This document shows, piece by piece, positions 1-7,710 of a DNA stretch of 36,081 bases. Within the stretch, counting starts at the first letter, position 1; every line of letters begins with the position of its first letter. The stretch lies in the NCBI RefSeq assembly GCF_015555905.1, contig NZ_JADNLK010000025.1, forward strand, positions 1 through 36,081, read 5' to 3'. The DNA is from Clostridium sp. D43t1_170807_H7 (lineage in GTDB: Bacteria; Bacillota; Clostridia; Clostridiales; Clostridiaceae). The notes beneath the pieces were generated by a model. The model searched no databases, had not been told where the DNA came from, and was given only the letters and a program-made list of their open reading frames with translations. Position numbers and translations under genes: made by a program.

Positions 1-82
1 GTCTAATTTCATGTTAAAGACTTACTTTATGTGCTATTTTTAGCCCTCAACATCGCAATCAAACCAACTCATATTGCCATTC

Positions 83-109
83 AAAGGGATGTCTATTTGA
101 CATCCCTTT
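83..109. terminator. Strong hairpin, likely end of an upstream gene
   Basis: An 11-bp perfect stem (83-93 with 99-109) has a 5-nt loop. The run after it is only moderately T-rich. No gene is visible to its left in the window, so it probably ends a transcript entering from outside. Confidence 0.55.
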
Positions 110-120
110 ATGTTATACTT

Positions 121-449
121 ATTTCCACATTATTTTAAAACAAAGCCCAAATTATTTAAAAAAGTATTGCATTTATTAAGTATAATTCAAAAAGAAGGTC
201 TATAGTAAATAGGTTAAATTCAATATAACTTATTTATTACAGATATTTTAATTTAATTATTACAAAAATATTGTAATAATTTTTGAATAATTAAAAGTGA
301 TATAAATATACTTCATATTTTCTCTAGATTATTGCATTTAGAAAACCAATTTCTATAAAAGTGTGTTTAGATTTTCTATCCATCTTTAAATATGTATTAA
401 ATTAATAGTGTATTAAAACAAATATAAAGATTAAAAAAAATTAATTTTT
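121..449. other. AT-rich non-coding stretch
   Basis: No credible coding frame with a ribosome-binding site was found between the first hairpin and the 450-494 promoter. It holds one hairpin (AATTATTACAA at 255-265 with 271-281, 5-nt loop) followed by a short T run, which could be a weak terminator or chance AT-rich dyad. Confidence 0.45.
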
Positions 450-494
450 CTTTCATTTTACTTTCATGAAAAGTAGAAGAGTGTATTATATAAT
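450..494 (+). promoter_or_regulatory. Promoter with 11-bp-phased direct repeat
   Basis: CTTTCAT occurs at 450-456 and again at 461-467, exactly 11 bp apart. A consensus -10 TATAAT lies at 489-494, and the position expected for a -35 (about 466-471) is poor. Tandem repeats with 11-bp phasing next to a weak -35 are typical of sites activated by OmpR/PhoB-family regulators, and such a regulator is the second gene downstream. Autoregulation is an inference. Confidence 0.5.
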
Positions 495-526
495 TTCACT
501 AGAGATTAAAACTAGGAGGAAATTAG

Positions 527-874
527 ATGAAGAGTTTTGAAAAAAGAATAAAGGAAATAATAAATAGGGATAAGAAAAATTTAAAAAAAGGAATTTCTAT
601 ATTTATAGTTTTAGTAGTTTTATTAAGTGCATTAGCTATTAAAATAGTGTATAGTATAGCTAATTCTAATGTTAATTATTCAGTTGAAGAAGCACAAGAA
701 ATAGCACTTAAAGCAATTGATGGAGAGGTTTTGAGAGTAAATAAAAATTTAGAGTTAGATAATTTTAGTTTTGAGTATGAATTTAAAATAAAAGATTCAA
801 ATAATATTATTAAAGAAGTAACAGTAGATGCTACATTTGGTGTTATTACAGATTTGGATAATTATTACGATTAG
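527..874 (+). CDS. Small membrane-anchored PepSY-domain protein
   Basis: This 115-residue protein has a short basic cytoplasmic N terminus, one membrane segment (about residues 23-45) and a single extracytoplasmic PepSY-like domain (about 52-115) with the usual pattern: a helix 'EEAQEIALKAI', strands with alternating polar residues, and a closing 'DATFGVITDL'. PepSY domains are known from peptidase propeptides and from cell-surface regulators. The start follows a clear AGGAGG. It is first in an apparent operon, 36 bp before the response regulator, behind a -10 box and an 11-bp direct repeat. A role as membrane partner or ligand sensor for the adjacent kinase is inferred from position only. 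The fold call is good; the exact role is unknown. Confidence 0.75.
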   Translation: MKSFEKRIKEIINRDKKNLKKGISIFIVLVVLLSALAIKIVYSIANSNVNYSVEEAQEIALKAIDGEVLRVNKNLELDNFSFEYEFKIKDSNNIIKEVTVDATFGVITDLDNYYD

Positions 875-910
875 AATTATACATAAAATAAATTCAAAAG
901 GATGAGTAAG

Positions 911-1579
911 ATGAAAAGTATATTGCTAGTTGAGGATGAGACCAGCATTTCAGACTTTATAAAGGGAGAATTAGAATATGAAGGTTATAGGGTTTGTGTT
1001 AAAGAAGATGGTAGGGTAGGGCTAGAAGAAGCTTTAAATAATGAATATGATCTTGTAATATTAGATGTTATGCTTCCTTCAATGAATGGATTTGAAATAT
1101 GTAGAAGGTTAAAAAGAGAAAAAAACACTACAGTAATAATGCTTAGTGCAAAGGATAGTGTAATGGATAAAGTTAATGGACTTCAAATAGGTGCAGATGA
1201 TTATATACCTAAGCCTTTTGCAATTGAAGAATTAATTGCTCGTATAGAAGTAGTTTTTAGAAGAGAAAAAACTTTAAGTAGTTCAATAGTGAAATTTAAG
1301 GATATTACAATCAATAGAAATTCAAGAGTTGTTGAAAAAAATAATAATGAAATAATTTTAACTAATAAAGAGTATGAAATATTAATGTCACTAATAGATA
1401 ATAAGAATAGAGTAGTTACAAGAGAAGAGCTATTAGAAAAGGTATGGGGATATAGTTATGAACCAGAAACTAATGTTGTGGATGTATATATCAGATATTT
1501 AAGAGCAAAGCTAAATAATGAAAATAAAGAGGAATATATACAGACAGTTAGGTCAGTTGGTTATATTATGAGGACATAA
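911..1579 (+). CDS. OmpR/PhoB-family response regulator
   Basis: A DNA-binding response regulator of 222 residues from this start. The receiver domain (about 1-117) has the acidic pair E8/D9, phospho-acceptor D52 in 'LVILDVMLPS' and K101 in 'IPKPF'. The C-terminal winged helix (about 128-222) has the family pattern ending 'TVRSVGYIMRT'. An in-frame ATG at 902 abuts the AAAAGG Shine-Dalgarno (896-901) with no spacer; the ATG at 911 has 9 nt and gives the usual receiver N terminus, so 911 is preferred. The kinase gene starts 2 bp after its stop, so the two are almost certainly a cognate pair. The regulon is unknown; the CTTTCAT repeat upstream of the operon is a candidate binding site. Confidence 0.9.
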   Translation: MKSILLVEDETSISDFIKGELEYEGYRVCVKEDGRVGLEEALNNEYDLVILDVMLPSMNGFEICRRLKREKNTTVIMLSAKDSVMDKVNGLQIGADDYIPKPFAIEELIARIEVVFRREKTLSSSIVKFKDITINRNSRVVEKNNNEIILTNKEYEILMSLIDNKNRVVTREELLEKVWGYSYEPETNVVDVYIRYLRAKLNNENKEEYIQTVRSVGYIMRT

Positions 1580-1581
1580 AT

Positions 1582-2952
1582 ATGAAATCTAAGAAATTAC
1601 CCATATTTTTAGAAAATTTAAAAACCTCTTTTTTTATAATTAGTTTTATTTTAATAATATATACAATTGGTCAATTAATTACATTCTGGATGTTTACAGA
1701 TGAATATGAAAGAGATTTATTAAAAGATAGGTATAGTGAGATAAGTAATTTATCTAAAAATATAAATAAAGAAATTTCAGAAGATGGTTTTTATGAATAT
1801 TTACAGCAGTTAACTAAAGGTGAAGAAGATGAATACATTAGAATTTATTCATCAGATAAAATATATTATCAATCAGATTCAGAAATATGGAAAGATATCA
1901 ACATTAATTATGAAAATCAACATATTCAAATGGAATTTAAATTTTATGATTTTGAGATATACATAATAATAACAGCTCCAATAGAAATAGAAGATTCTCA
2001 ACATACAATACAAATAATAAGAGAAAATGATATGTTTCAAGAGTTTATTGAAAGTTCTTTACCAATTTTAATATTAACTTTAGTTGCAGGTTTAGTTTTA
2101 AGTGGTATAGGAGCAATGTATGTTTCTAAGAAGTTTATAAAAAGACTTAGGGATCTTATAAAAACTATGAATGAAATAAAAGAAAATGGAATAAATAAAA
2201 GAGCTGAAATTTCCGATTTAAATGATGAAGTAGATAAAGTAAATATTGTTTTTAATTCAATGATGGATGAATTAGAAGAAGCTTTTAATGAGCAAAGTAG
2301 ATTTGTATCAGATGCTTCACATGAGTTAAAAACACCATTAACTGCACTTCATGGCCATTTAAGCATGCTAAAAAGGTGGGGAAAAAATGATAAGGAACGT
2401 TTAGAAAAATCATTAGATATATGTTTAAGTGAAGTTGAAAGATTAAAGAAGATAGTAAATGATATGTTATTGTTATCTAAGGCTGAAAAAACAGAAGTAG
2501 ATTTAACTAAGCTAGATGATATTGATCCTGAAATAGTAGTTTATGAAGTTATAGAACATTATAAACTTTTAAATATAAATGTAACATATAGTGTTTATAT
2601 TCAAGAAAATATAAAAATAAAAATTGATCCAAATGATTTAAAGCAATTGATAATTATATTTATTGATAATTCTATTAAATACAATAATAAAGATAATAAA
2701 GAAATTAAGATAAGCTTAAAAAAAATAGAAAACAAAATTACTTTATCTATAGAAGATAATGGGATTGGGATACCTAAAGATGAAATTAATAATGTTATGA
2801 AAAGATTTTATAAGGTTGATAAATCAAGAGTAAATAATAATTCTTTTGGAATTGGTTTATCTATTGCAGAGAGAATAGTAAATAATTATAAAGCTAAAAT
2901 TGAAATAGAGAGTGAACTAGATAAATATACAAAAATAAGCGTATATTTTTAA
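1582..2952 (+). CDS. Sensor histidine kinase, HAMP type
   Basis: A 456-residue membrane kinase. It has two membrane segments (about 15-37 and 158-181) around an extracytoplasmic sensor region of about 115 residues, then HAMP (about 180-235), a dimerisation/phosphoacceptor domain with H247 in 'SDASHELKTP', and an ATPase domain with N box (355-368, 'IDNSIKYN'), G1 'DNGIGIP' (392-398), F-box 'RFYKVDKSR' (408-416) and G2 'GIGLSIAE' (423-430). All catalytic motifs look intact. Its GAGG ribosome site lies inside the end of the response-regulator gene, implying translational coupling. The acidic sensor region matches no domain I recognise. The gene is followed by a PepSY lipoprotein and preceded by a PepSY membrane protein, so the stimulus may be read through them; that is inference. 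Confidence 0.92.
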   Translation: MKSKKLPIFLENLKTSFFIISFILIIYTIGQLITFWMFTDEYERDLLKDRYSEISNLSKNINKEISEDGFYEYLQQLTKGEEDEYIRIYSSDKIYYQSDSEIWKDININYENQHIQMEFKFYDFEIYIIITAPIEIEDSQHTIQIIRENDMFQEFIESSLPILILTLVAGLVLSGIGAMYVSKKFIKRLRDLIKTMNEIKENGINKRAEISDLNDEVDKVNIVFNSMMDELEEAFNEQSRFVSDASHELKTPLTALHGHLSMLKRWGKNDKERLEKSLDICLSEVERLKKIVNDMLLLSKAEKTEVDLTKLDDIDPEIVVYEVIEHYKLLNINVTYSVYIQENIKIKIDPNDLKQLIIIFIDNSIKYNNKDNKEIKISLKKIENKITLSIEDNGIGIPKDEINNVMKRFYKVDKSRVNNNSFGIGLSIAERIVNNYKAKIEIESELDKYTKISVYF

Positions 2953-3011
2953 AGTTAATAGATACAATACATATATTAACAATATTAATATATTATATAA
3001 CGGAGGATGAA

Positions 3012-3800
3012 ATGAAAAAGTTAGCATTAGCAACAATTATAATTAGTATTAGTATGAGTTTAGCAGGGTGTAACAATGCAACAAACTTAACTACTGAAAA
3101 TAAAATCAATGAAAAATTAACAGTTGATCAAGCAAAAGAGATAGCATTACAACATGCTAACCTGACAAGTGATCAAGTTTCATTTATCAGAACAGAAAGT
3201 GAGATAGATAATGGAATAGAAAAATATAATATAGAATTTTATTCTGGAAATACCGAATATGATTATGAAATAGATGCATCTAATGGAAATATACTAGAAT
3301 ATGATCAGGATGTGGAGAATTATAACATACAAGCACCACTAAGCTCAGATTCAACTCAAATAACTATAGAACAGGCAAAAGACATAGCTTTAAAGCATGC
3401 AAATTTAACAAGTGATCAAGTTTCATTTATCAGAATAGAAAGCGACATAGATAATGGAGTAAAAAAATATAATGTAGAATTTTATTCTGGAAATACCGAA
3501 TATGATTATGAAATAGATGCATCTAATGGAAATATACTAGAATATGATCAGGATGTGGAAAATTATAATATACAACAACCAATAAATACAGATACAGTTC
3601 AAATAACTATAGAAGAAGCAAAAGATATAGCCTTAAAGAATGCAAATTTAACAAATAATCAAGTTACATTTACTGAAGTGAAGTTAGATATTGAGAATGG
3701 AATTCAAAAATATGAATTAGAATTTTATAATAATAATAAAGAATATAGTTATGAGATAGATGCTAATACTGGAAAGATATTATCATATGAACAAGATTAA
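3012..3800 (+). CDS. Lipoprotein with three tandem PepSY repeats
   Basis: A 262-residue exported lipoprotein. The lipobox 'SLAGC' places the modified cysteine at residue 20. The mature part is three PepSY-type units at about 36-101, 117-182 and 198-262, with a strict period of 81 residues (243 bp). Units 1 and 2 are nearly identical, including 83 identical bases (3234-3316 versus 3477-3559); unit 3 has diverged. It is strongly acidic, suggesting metal or cationic peptide binding, though no ligand can be named. It starts 59 bp after the kinase gene behind CGGAGG and is followed by a terminator, so it ends the cluster. It may be a secreted sensor or inhibitor linked to the two-component system. 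Confidence 0.8.
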   Translation: MKKLALATIIISISMSLAGCNNATNLTTENKINEKLTVDQAKEIALQHANLTSDQVSFIRTESEIDNGIEKYNIEFYSGNTEYDYEIDASNGNILEYDQDVENYNIQAPLSSDSTQITIEQAKDIALKHANLTSDQVSFIRIESDIDNGVKKYNVEFYSGNTEYDYEIDASNGNILEYDQDVENYNIQQPINTDTVQITIEEAKDIALKNANLTNNQVTFTEVKLDIENGIQKYELEFYNNNKEYSYEIDANTGKILSYEQD

Positions 3801-3830
3801 AAAGGTGGAGCTATTTTGCTTCACCTTTTT
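3799..3830. terminator. Bidirectional intrinsic terminator
   Basis: A 13-bp stem with one G-T pair (3799-3811 with 3818-3830) has a 6-nt loop, with A5 on one side and T5 on the other. It lies between two convergent genes (PepSY lipoprotein and hpt) and can serve both. Confidence 0.85.
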
Positions 3831-3860
3831 AATATTCAAAGTTTTTATTAAGTTTATATA

Positions 3861-4388
3861 TTATTTAGTTTCCCAATTAAATACATATGGAACATTTCTA
3901 TAATAACCTTCATAGTCAAGTCCATAACCTACTACGAATAAATCATCTATTTCAAAACAACAATAATCAGGTTTTAAATCAACTTTTCTTCTAGAAGGTT
4001 TATCTAATAATACGCAAGTCTTTACTGATCTTGCTCCTAATTTTTTTACGTGCTCTATAACAAATTCCATTGTATATCCAGTATCGATTATATCATCAAC
4101 TATTAAAACATCTAATCCTTCTATGTTATCTGGAATGTCATTAACAACATTAACAGTACCAGAACTAACTTCACTATGTCCATAACTAGAAGTAGTCATG
4201 AATCCAACTTTAGCTTTTACATCTAAAGCTTTAAATATATCAGCTCCAAAAACAAAGCTACCTCTTAAAAGTGGTAATACATATAATTCCTTACCTTCAT
4301 AATCTTTAGTTATTTCTTCACCTAATTCTTTAACTCTGACTTTAATTTGTTCTTCAGAAAAAAGAATATTACGTTTTTTATCGTCCAT
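3861..4388 (-). CDS. hpt: Hypoxanthine phosphoribosyltransferase
   Basis: A 175-residue cytosolic purine-salvage enzyme converting hypoxanthine or guanine plus PRPP into IMP or GMP. The signature PRPP loop 'VLIVDDIIDTGYT' lies near residues 94-106, with the flexible-loop 'SSYGHSEVSSG' upstream and the C-terminal 'DLFVVGYGLDY' that contacts the base. Length and motif order are normal for the bacterial family. The start has a GGAGG site 8 nt upstream. It is transcribed alone, convergent with the PepSY cluster and divergent from hflX. Confidence 0.95.
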   Translation of the reverse strand: MDDKKRNILFSEEQIKVRVKELGEEITKDYEGKELYVLPLLRGSFVFGADIFKALDVKAKVGFMTTSSYGHSEVSSGTVNVVNDIPDNIEGLDVLIVDDIIDTGYTMEFVIEHVKKLGARSVKTCVLLDKPSRRKVDLKPDYCCFEIDDLFVVGYGLDYEGYYRNVPYVFNWETK

Positions 4389-4713
4389 GTAGAAAACCTC
4401 CGCTACAGTATTTATATTATTAATTGTTATATGAAAAAAATCTCATAAATAGTCAGCTTATTTATAGTAAGCAAGAAGATAATTGCATTCGATTTAAAAT
4501 ACAATATTAATATAAATTTTAACAATAATTTTAGAGTTTTGCAACTTAAAAATTGAAAACTATTCAGTTTACATTTACTTTAGAATAAGATAAAATATAG
4601 TGAAATATTAAGCAATATTAGTATATATAGGAATATGTTTATATAGAAAATGTAAAATTAATTTTATGTATTTAGTATATACTAAATAAGAATGCTTTAG
4701 TTGAGGTGATAAT
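4389..4713. other. Divergent intergenic region hpt/hflX
   Basis: These 325 bp separate two divergently read genes and should hold both promoters. I see no coding frame. The one clear structure is the 20-bp palindrome at 4669-4688; no unambiguous -35/-10 pair stands out in the AT-rich background. Confidence 0.5.
4669..4688. promoter_or_regulatory. Perfect 20-bp palindrome before hflX
   Basis: TATTTAGTATATACTAAATA reads identically on both strands. It ends about 25 bp before the hflX start and 14 bp before the ribosome-binding site, where it could be an operator or form a hairpin in the leader. All-AT palindromes arise by chance more readily than GC-containing ones; this one has two G/C pairs. 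Confidence 0.4.
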
Positions 4714-6510
4714 ATGATATATGGAAACATAGATGGTGTAAAAAAGTCAGCTATAGAAGAATTAGAAAGACTTTATAAAGCTAAATGCCCAAAAGATGAA
4801 GTTTGTTCTACTGAAATAATAGAAGTAATTTCTAGAGTTTCATCATTTATAGAGAGAGAAATAAGTGTTGCAATAGATAGAAGAGGAAATATTAGAACTA
4901 TAGCAATAGGAGATTCTACTTCAGTAGAAATAGAAACTTTAGACATAAGAGAAAAAAGATTGGCTGGTGTTAGAATAATTCATACACATCCAAATGGTAT
5001 GAGTAATTTATCAGCATTAGACATTAGTGCTTTATTAAAATTAAAATTAGATGCTATTGTAGCTATTGGAATATATGAAGGAAAGATATTAGATTGTTCT
5101 TTAGGAATGTTAACAGTTCTTAACGATACTTTAGATTACGAAGAAACTGCTCATATATCTTTAGAAGAGATATCTAAGATACACATATTAAATAAAATTA
5201 ATTATATAGATTCTTTAATTAAGGAAAAAGATATAATTGAAGATGATGAAGAAAAAGCTATATTAGTAGGATCTGACACAAGGGAAAGTTTAGAAGAACT
5301 TAAAGAATTAACAAAAGCTTGTGATATTCCAGTACTTGATAGTGTTTATCAAAGTAGAAGTAAAATAGATGCTGCTTTTTATATTGGTAGAGGTAAAGTT
5401 TTAGAAATTGCTCAATTAAGACAAAAATTAAGAGCAAATGTAGTTATATTTGACGATGAATTATCAGGATCACAAGTTAGAAATTTAGAAGCTGCTATAG
5501 GTGCTAAGGTTATAGATAGAACTACACTTATTCTTGAGATATTTGCTAGAAGAGCAAAGAGTAGAGAAGCTAAAATTCAAGTTGAATTAGCACAACTTAA
5601 ATATAGAATGAGTAGACTTCAAGGCTTAGGTACAATAATGTCAAGAACTGGTGGTGGTATTGGTACTAAGGGACCTGGAGAAAAGAAGTTAGAAACTGAT
5701 AGAAGACATATAAAAGAGCAAATTTATGATTTAAATGATGAATTAAAGAAAATTAAAAAAATTAGAGAAACTCAGAGAGAGAAAAGAAATAAAGAAAGTA
5801 TTCCAAAGGTCTCATTAGTTGGATATACAAATGCAGGAAAATCTACTTTGAGAAATGCTCTTTGTGATGTAGCTGCTCAAAAGGAAGTTGTAGGTAAAGA
5901 AAAAGTATTTGAAGCAGATATGCTATTTGCAACATTAGATATAACAACTAGAGCTATTGTATTAAAAAACAAAGGAGTAATAACTTTAACAGATACAGTT
6001 GGATTTGTTAGAAAGTTACCACATGATTTAGTAGAAGCTTTTAAGTCAACCTTAGAGGAAGTAATTTATTCAGATCTTTTATGCCATGTAGTTGATTCTT
6101 CAAGTGATACGGCTTTAGAGCAAATTAGAGCTGTAGAAGAAGTTTTATTTGAATTAGGAGCTAAAGATAAGAAAACTTTACTTGTTTTAAATAAAATAGA
6201 TAGAGCAACAGAAGAACAGCTTGAAGCTATTAAGGAAGCTACAAGTGAATATGAAACAATTGAAATTTCAGCAAGAGAAGGTATAAATTTAGATAAGTTA
6301 TTAAAACTAATAGAAGAAAATCTTCCTTATAAAATGAAAAAATGTGAGTATTTAATACCATATGATAGAAGTGATATGAATTCATTCCTTCATAGAAATG
6401 GTAGAGTTTTAGAGGAAGAGTATAGAGAAGATGGAACTTTCATGATTGTTGAAGTTGATGATGAAAGTTATAATAAAACTAAAGATTACATCATAAATAT
6501 ATTAATGTAA
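4714..6510 (+). CDS. hflX: HflX ribosome-associated GTPase with N-terminal JAMM/RadC-like domain
   Basis: A 598-residue protein, longer than the roughly 420-residue core HflX. Residues about 185-598 are HflX: the N-terminal domain, the glycine-rich linker 'GGGIGTKGPGE' (313-323), then the G domain with G1 'GYTNAGKST' (370-378), G2 around 405-413, G3 'DTVG' (427-430) and G4 'NKID' (493-496). HflX binds 50S subunits and splits stalled ribosomes. Residues about 1-170 contain 'HTHP' (H90, H92) followed by S100 and D103, exactly the H-x-H-x(10)-D spacing of JAMM metalloproteases and RadC, plus an upstream glutamate (E47 or E49) in a RadC-like strand. All candidate metal ligands are present, so it may be active. 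Start ATG follows GAGGTG. A single-gene transcript is likely, closed by hairpins downstream. Confidence 0.93.
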   Translation: MIYGNIDGVKKSAIEELERLYKAKCPKDEVCSTEIIEVISRVSSFIEREISVAIDRRGNIRTIAIGDSTSVEIETLDIREKRLAGVRIIHTHPNGMSNLSALDISALLKLKLDAIVAIGIYEGKILDCSLGMLTVLNDTLDYEETAHISLEEISKIHILNKINYIDSLIKEKDIIEDDEEKAILVGSDTRESLEELKELTKACDIPVLDSVYQSRSKIDAAFYIGRGKVLEIAQLRQKLRANVVIFDDELSGSQVRNLEAAIGAKVIDRTTLILEIFARRAKSREAKIQVELAQLKYRMSRLQGLGTIMSRTGGGIGTKGPGEKKLETDRRHIKEQIYDLNDELKKIKKIRETQREKRNKESIPKVSLVGYTNAGKSTLRNALCDVAAQKEVVGKEKVFEADMLFATLDITTRAIVLKNKGVITLTDTVGFVRKLPHDLVEAFKSTLEEVIYSDLLCHVVDSSSDTALEQIRAVEEVLFELGAKDKKTLLVLNKIDRATEEQLEAIKEATSEYETIEISAREGINLDKLLKLIEENLPYKMKKCEYLIPYDRSDMNSFLHRNGRVLEEEYREDGTFMIVEVDDESYNKTKDYIINILM

Positions 6511-6522
6511 TAGTTAATAAGA

Positions 6523-6595
6523 GGCTACATAAAATCATAATAAAACTTTTAAACAAATTAGTTAAAAGTATAAGATTTTAATATAGCCACTTTTT
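6523..6595 (+). terminator. Terminator of hflX
   Basis: Long imperfect hairpin: GGCTA (6523-6527) pairs with TAGCC (6584-6588), with further complementary blocks AAAATC/GATTTT and CTTTTAA/GTTAAAAG inside, followed by T5 at 6591-6595. Confidence 0.65.
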
Positions 6596-6601
6596 AACAT
6601 A

Positions 6602-6709
6602 GGTCCTAATAAAGTTATGATTTGATATAAATTATTTATACAGTACTATTTCTAAATTCTATTCATAAGTGCTTAAGTAAATAATTTATAGATGAACTTT
6701 ATTAGGGCC
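6602..6709. repeat. 108-bp nested inverted repeat
   Basis: The outer arms 6602-6616 and 6695-6709 pair over 15 bp with one G-T. The inner arms 6626-6638 and 6678-6690 (TATAAATTATTTA) pair perfectly over 13 bp, and AGTACT/AGTGCT can close further inside. A T7 run follows the right arm and reaches the end of the convergent CPBP gene. It could be a second terminator, a small structured RNA or a degenerate miniature inverted-repeat element. Confidence 0.6.
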
Positions 6710-6716
6710 ACTTTTT

Positions 6717-7568
6717 TTAGTTTATACTTAAAGAATCATCATATTTAACAGAAGTTTTGTTTATAAATAATATACATAAAACAGTTAATATAATTCCTAA
6801 TATTAAGAATATAGAACAAACTAATATAGTATCTATTGAAGATGGTAGTATTTCAGGTAAAGTTACAGCTACTATATTGTTAATCATATGAGTAATGACT
6901 GATGGCCATAAAGATTTGGTTTTATAAGTTATATATCCAAATACTAGGCCTAAAAATGTAGCATATACTCCTTGAATCATATTACCATGGAAGATTCCAA
7001 ATAGAACAGCTTGTACTATAATAGCTGTGGCAATAGAAAAATGTCTGTTTAATGTTCTATAGATAACACCTCTAAAAAGAAATTCTTCTGCAAATGGAGC
7101 TATTATACCTGCAGCTAAAATTGCAGAAAATAAGCTGCCTTCAGTGAGTAGAGAAGTGGTTTCAGCAAATTTATCAAAGGCACTTTGGAAAATACCAGAA
7201 GATTCAACTAAGCCAAGAGCTCCCGAATCTACTAACCATACAGATAATCCAAGTAAAATAGCTATTAATAGATTAGAATTTCTAGTTTTTAATACTAATA
7301 GTTCATTTTTAATATTTCTTTTCTTTAATTTGTAGATAAGTATTAATATAAGTACTGTAAATATAGAGTATGCTAACAAAATGTAGTTAGTATTTTGTAG
7401 TATAAATTCTGTTAATGCATCAATGTCTAAATTTGTTCCACTAGAATTTTTTATACCATAGAGTATACCTAAGATAATCCCTCCTATTGTTGAAGTAATA
7501 AGTTGTATTACTACTACTAAAAGAAGATAGCCTATAGCAGCTAAAATACTTTTAAATTTTTCTTTCAT
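6717..7568 (-). CDS. CPBP-family (CAAX-type) intramembrane metalloprotease
   Basis: A 283-residue polytopic membrane protein from the ATG at 7568, which has AAGGGGTG 6 nt upstream; the frame stays open 23 codons further but without a ribosome site. CPBP motifs are intact: 'EEFLFRG' (E161, E162, R166), 'FGIFHG' (H194) and 'HMINN' (H227, N231). The family includes Rce1-type CAAX proteases and bacterial proteins for bacteriocin self-protection or signal-peptide processing. About eight hydrophobic segments are visible. No bacteriocin gene is adjacent, so the substrate is unknown. It is monocistronic, convergent with hflX and divergent from the alpha-amylase. Confidence 0.88.
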   Translation of the reverse strand: MKEKFKSILAAIGYLLLVVVIQLITSTIGGIILGILYGIKNSSGTNLDIDALTEFILQNTNYILLAYSIFTVLILILIYKLKKRNIKNELLVLKTRNSNLLIAILLGLSVWLVDSGALGLVESSGIFQSAFDKFAETTSLLTEGSLFSAILAAGIIAPFAEEFLFRGVIYRTLNRHFSIATAIIVQAVLFGIFHGNMIQGVYATFLGLVFGYITYKTKSLWPSVITHMINNIVAVTLPEILPSSIDTILVCSIFLILGIILTVLCILFINKTSVKYDDSLSIN

Positions 7569-7710
7569 TTGATTCACCCCTTGTAATAAATGTAATTTAA
7601 TATTAACATAAAAATTAATAAAAGTAAAAAAATTCAATACAATAAAATAAAAGTAAAACGGTATTTTTATATAAAAATTATTTTTATTATATAGTAGGAG
7701 AGGATTTAGT

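Noticed and set aside
7640..7690. Possible cre site before the cytoplasmic alpha-amylase (around AACGGT)
   Set aside because: The bases around CG miss the conserved TG of the consensus and have about three mismatches.
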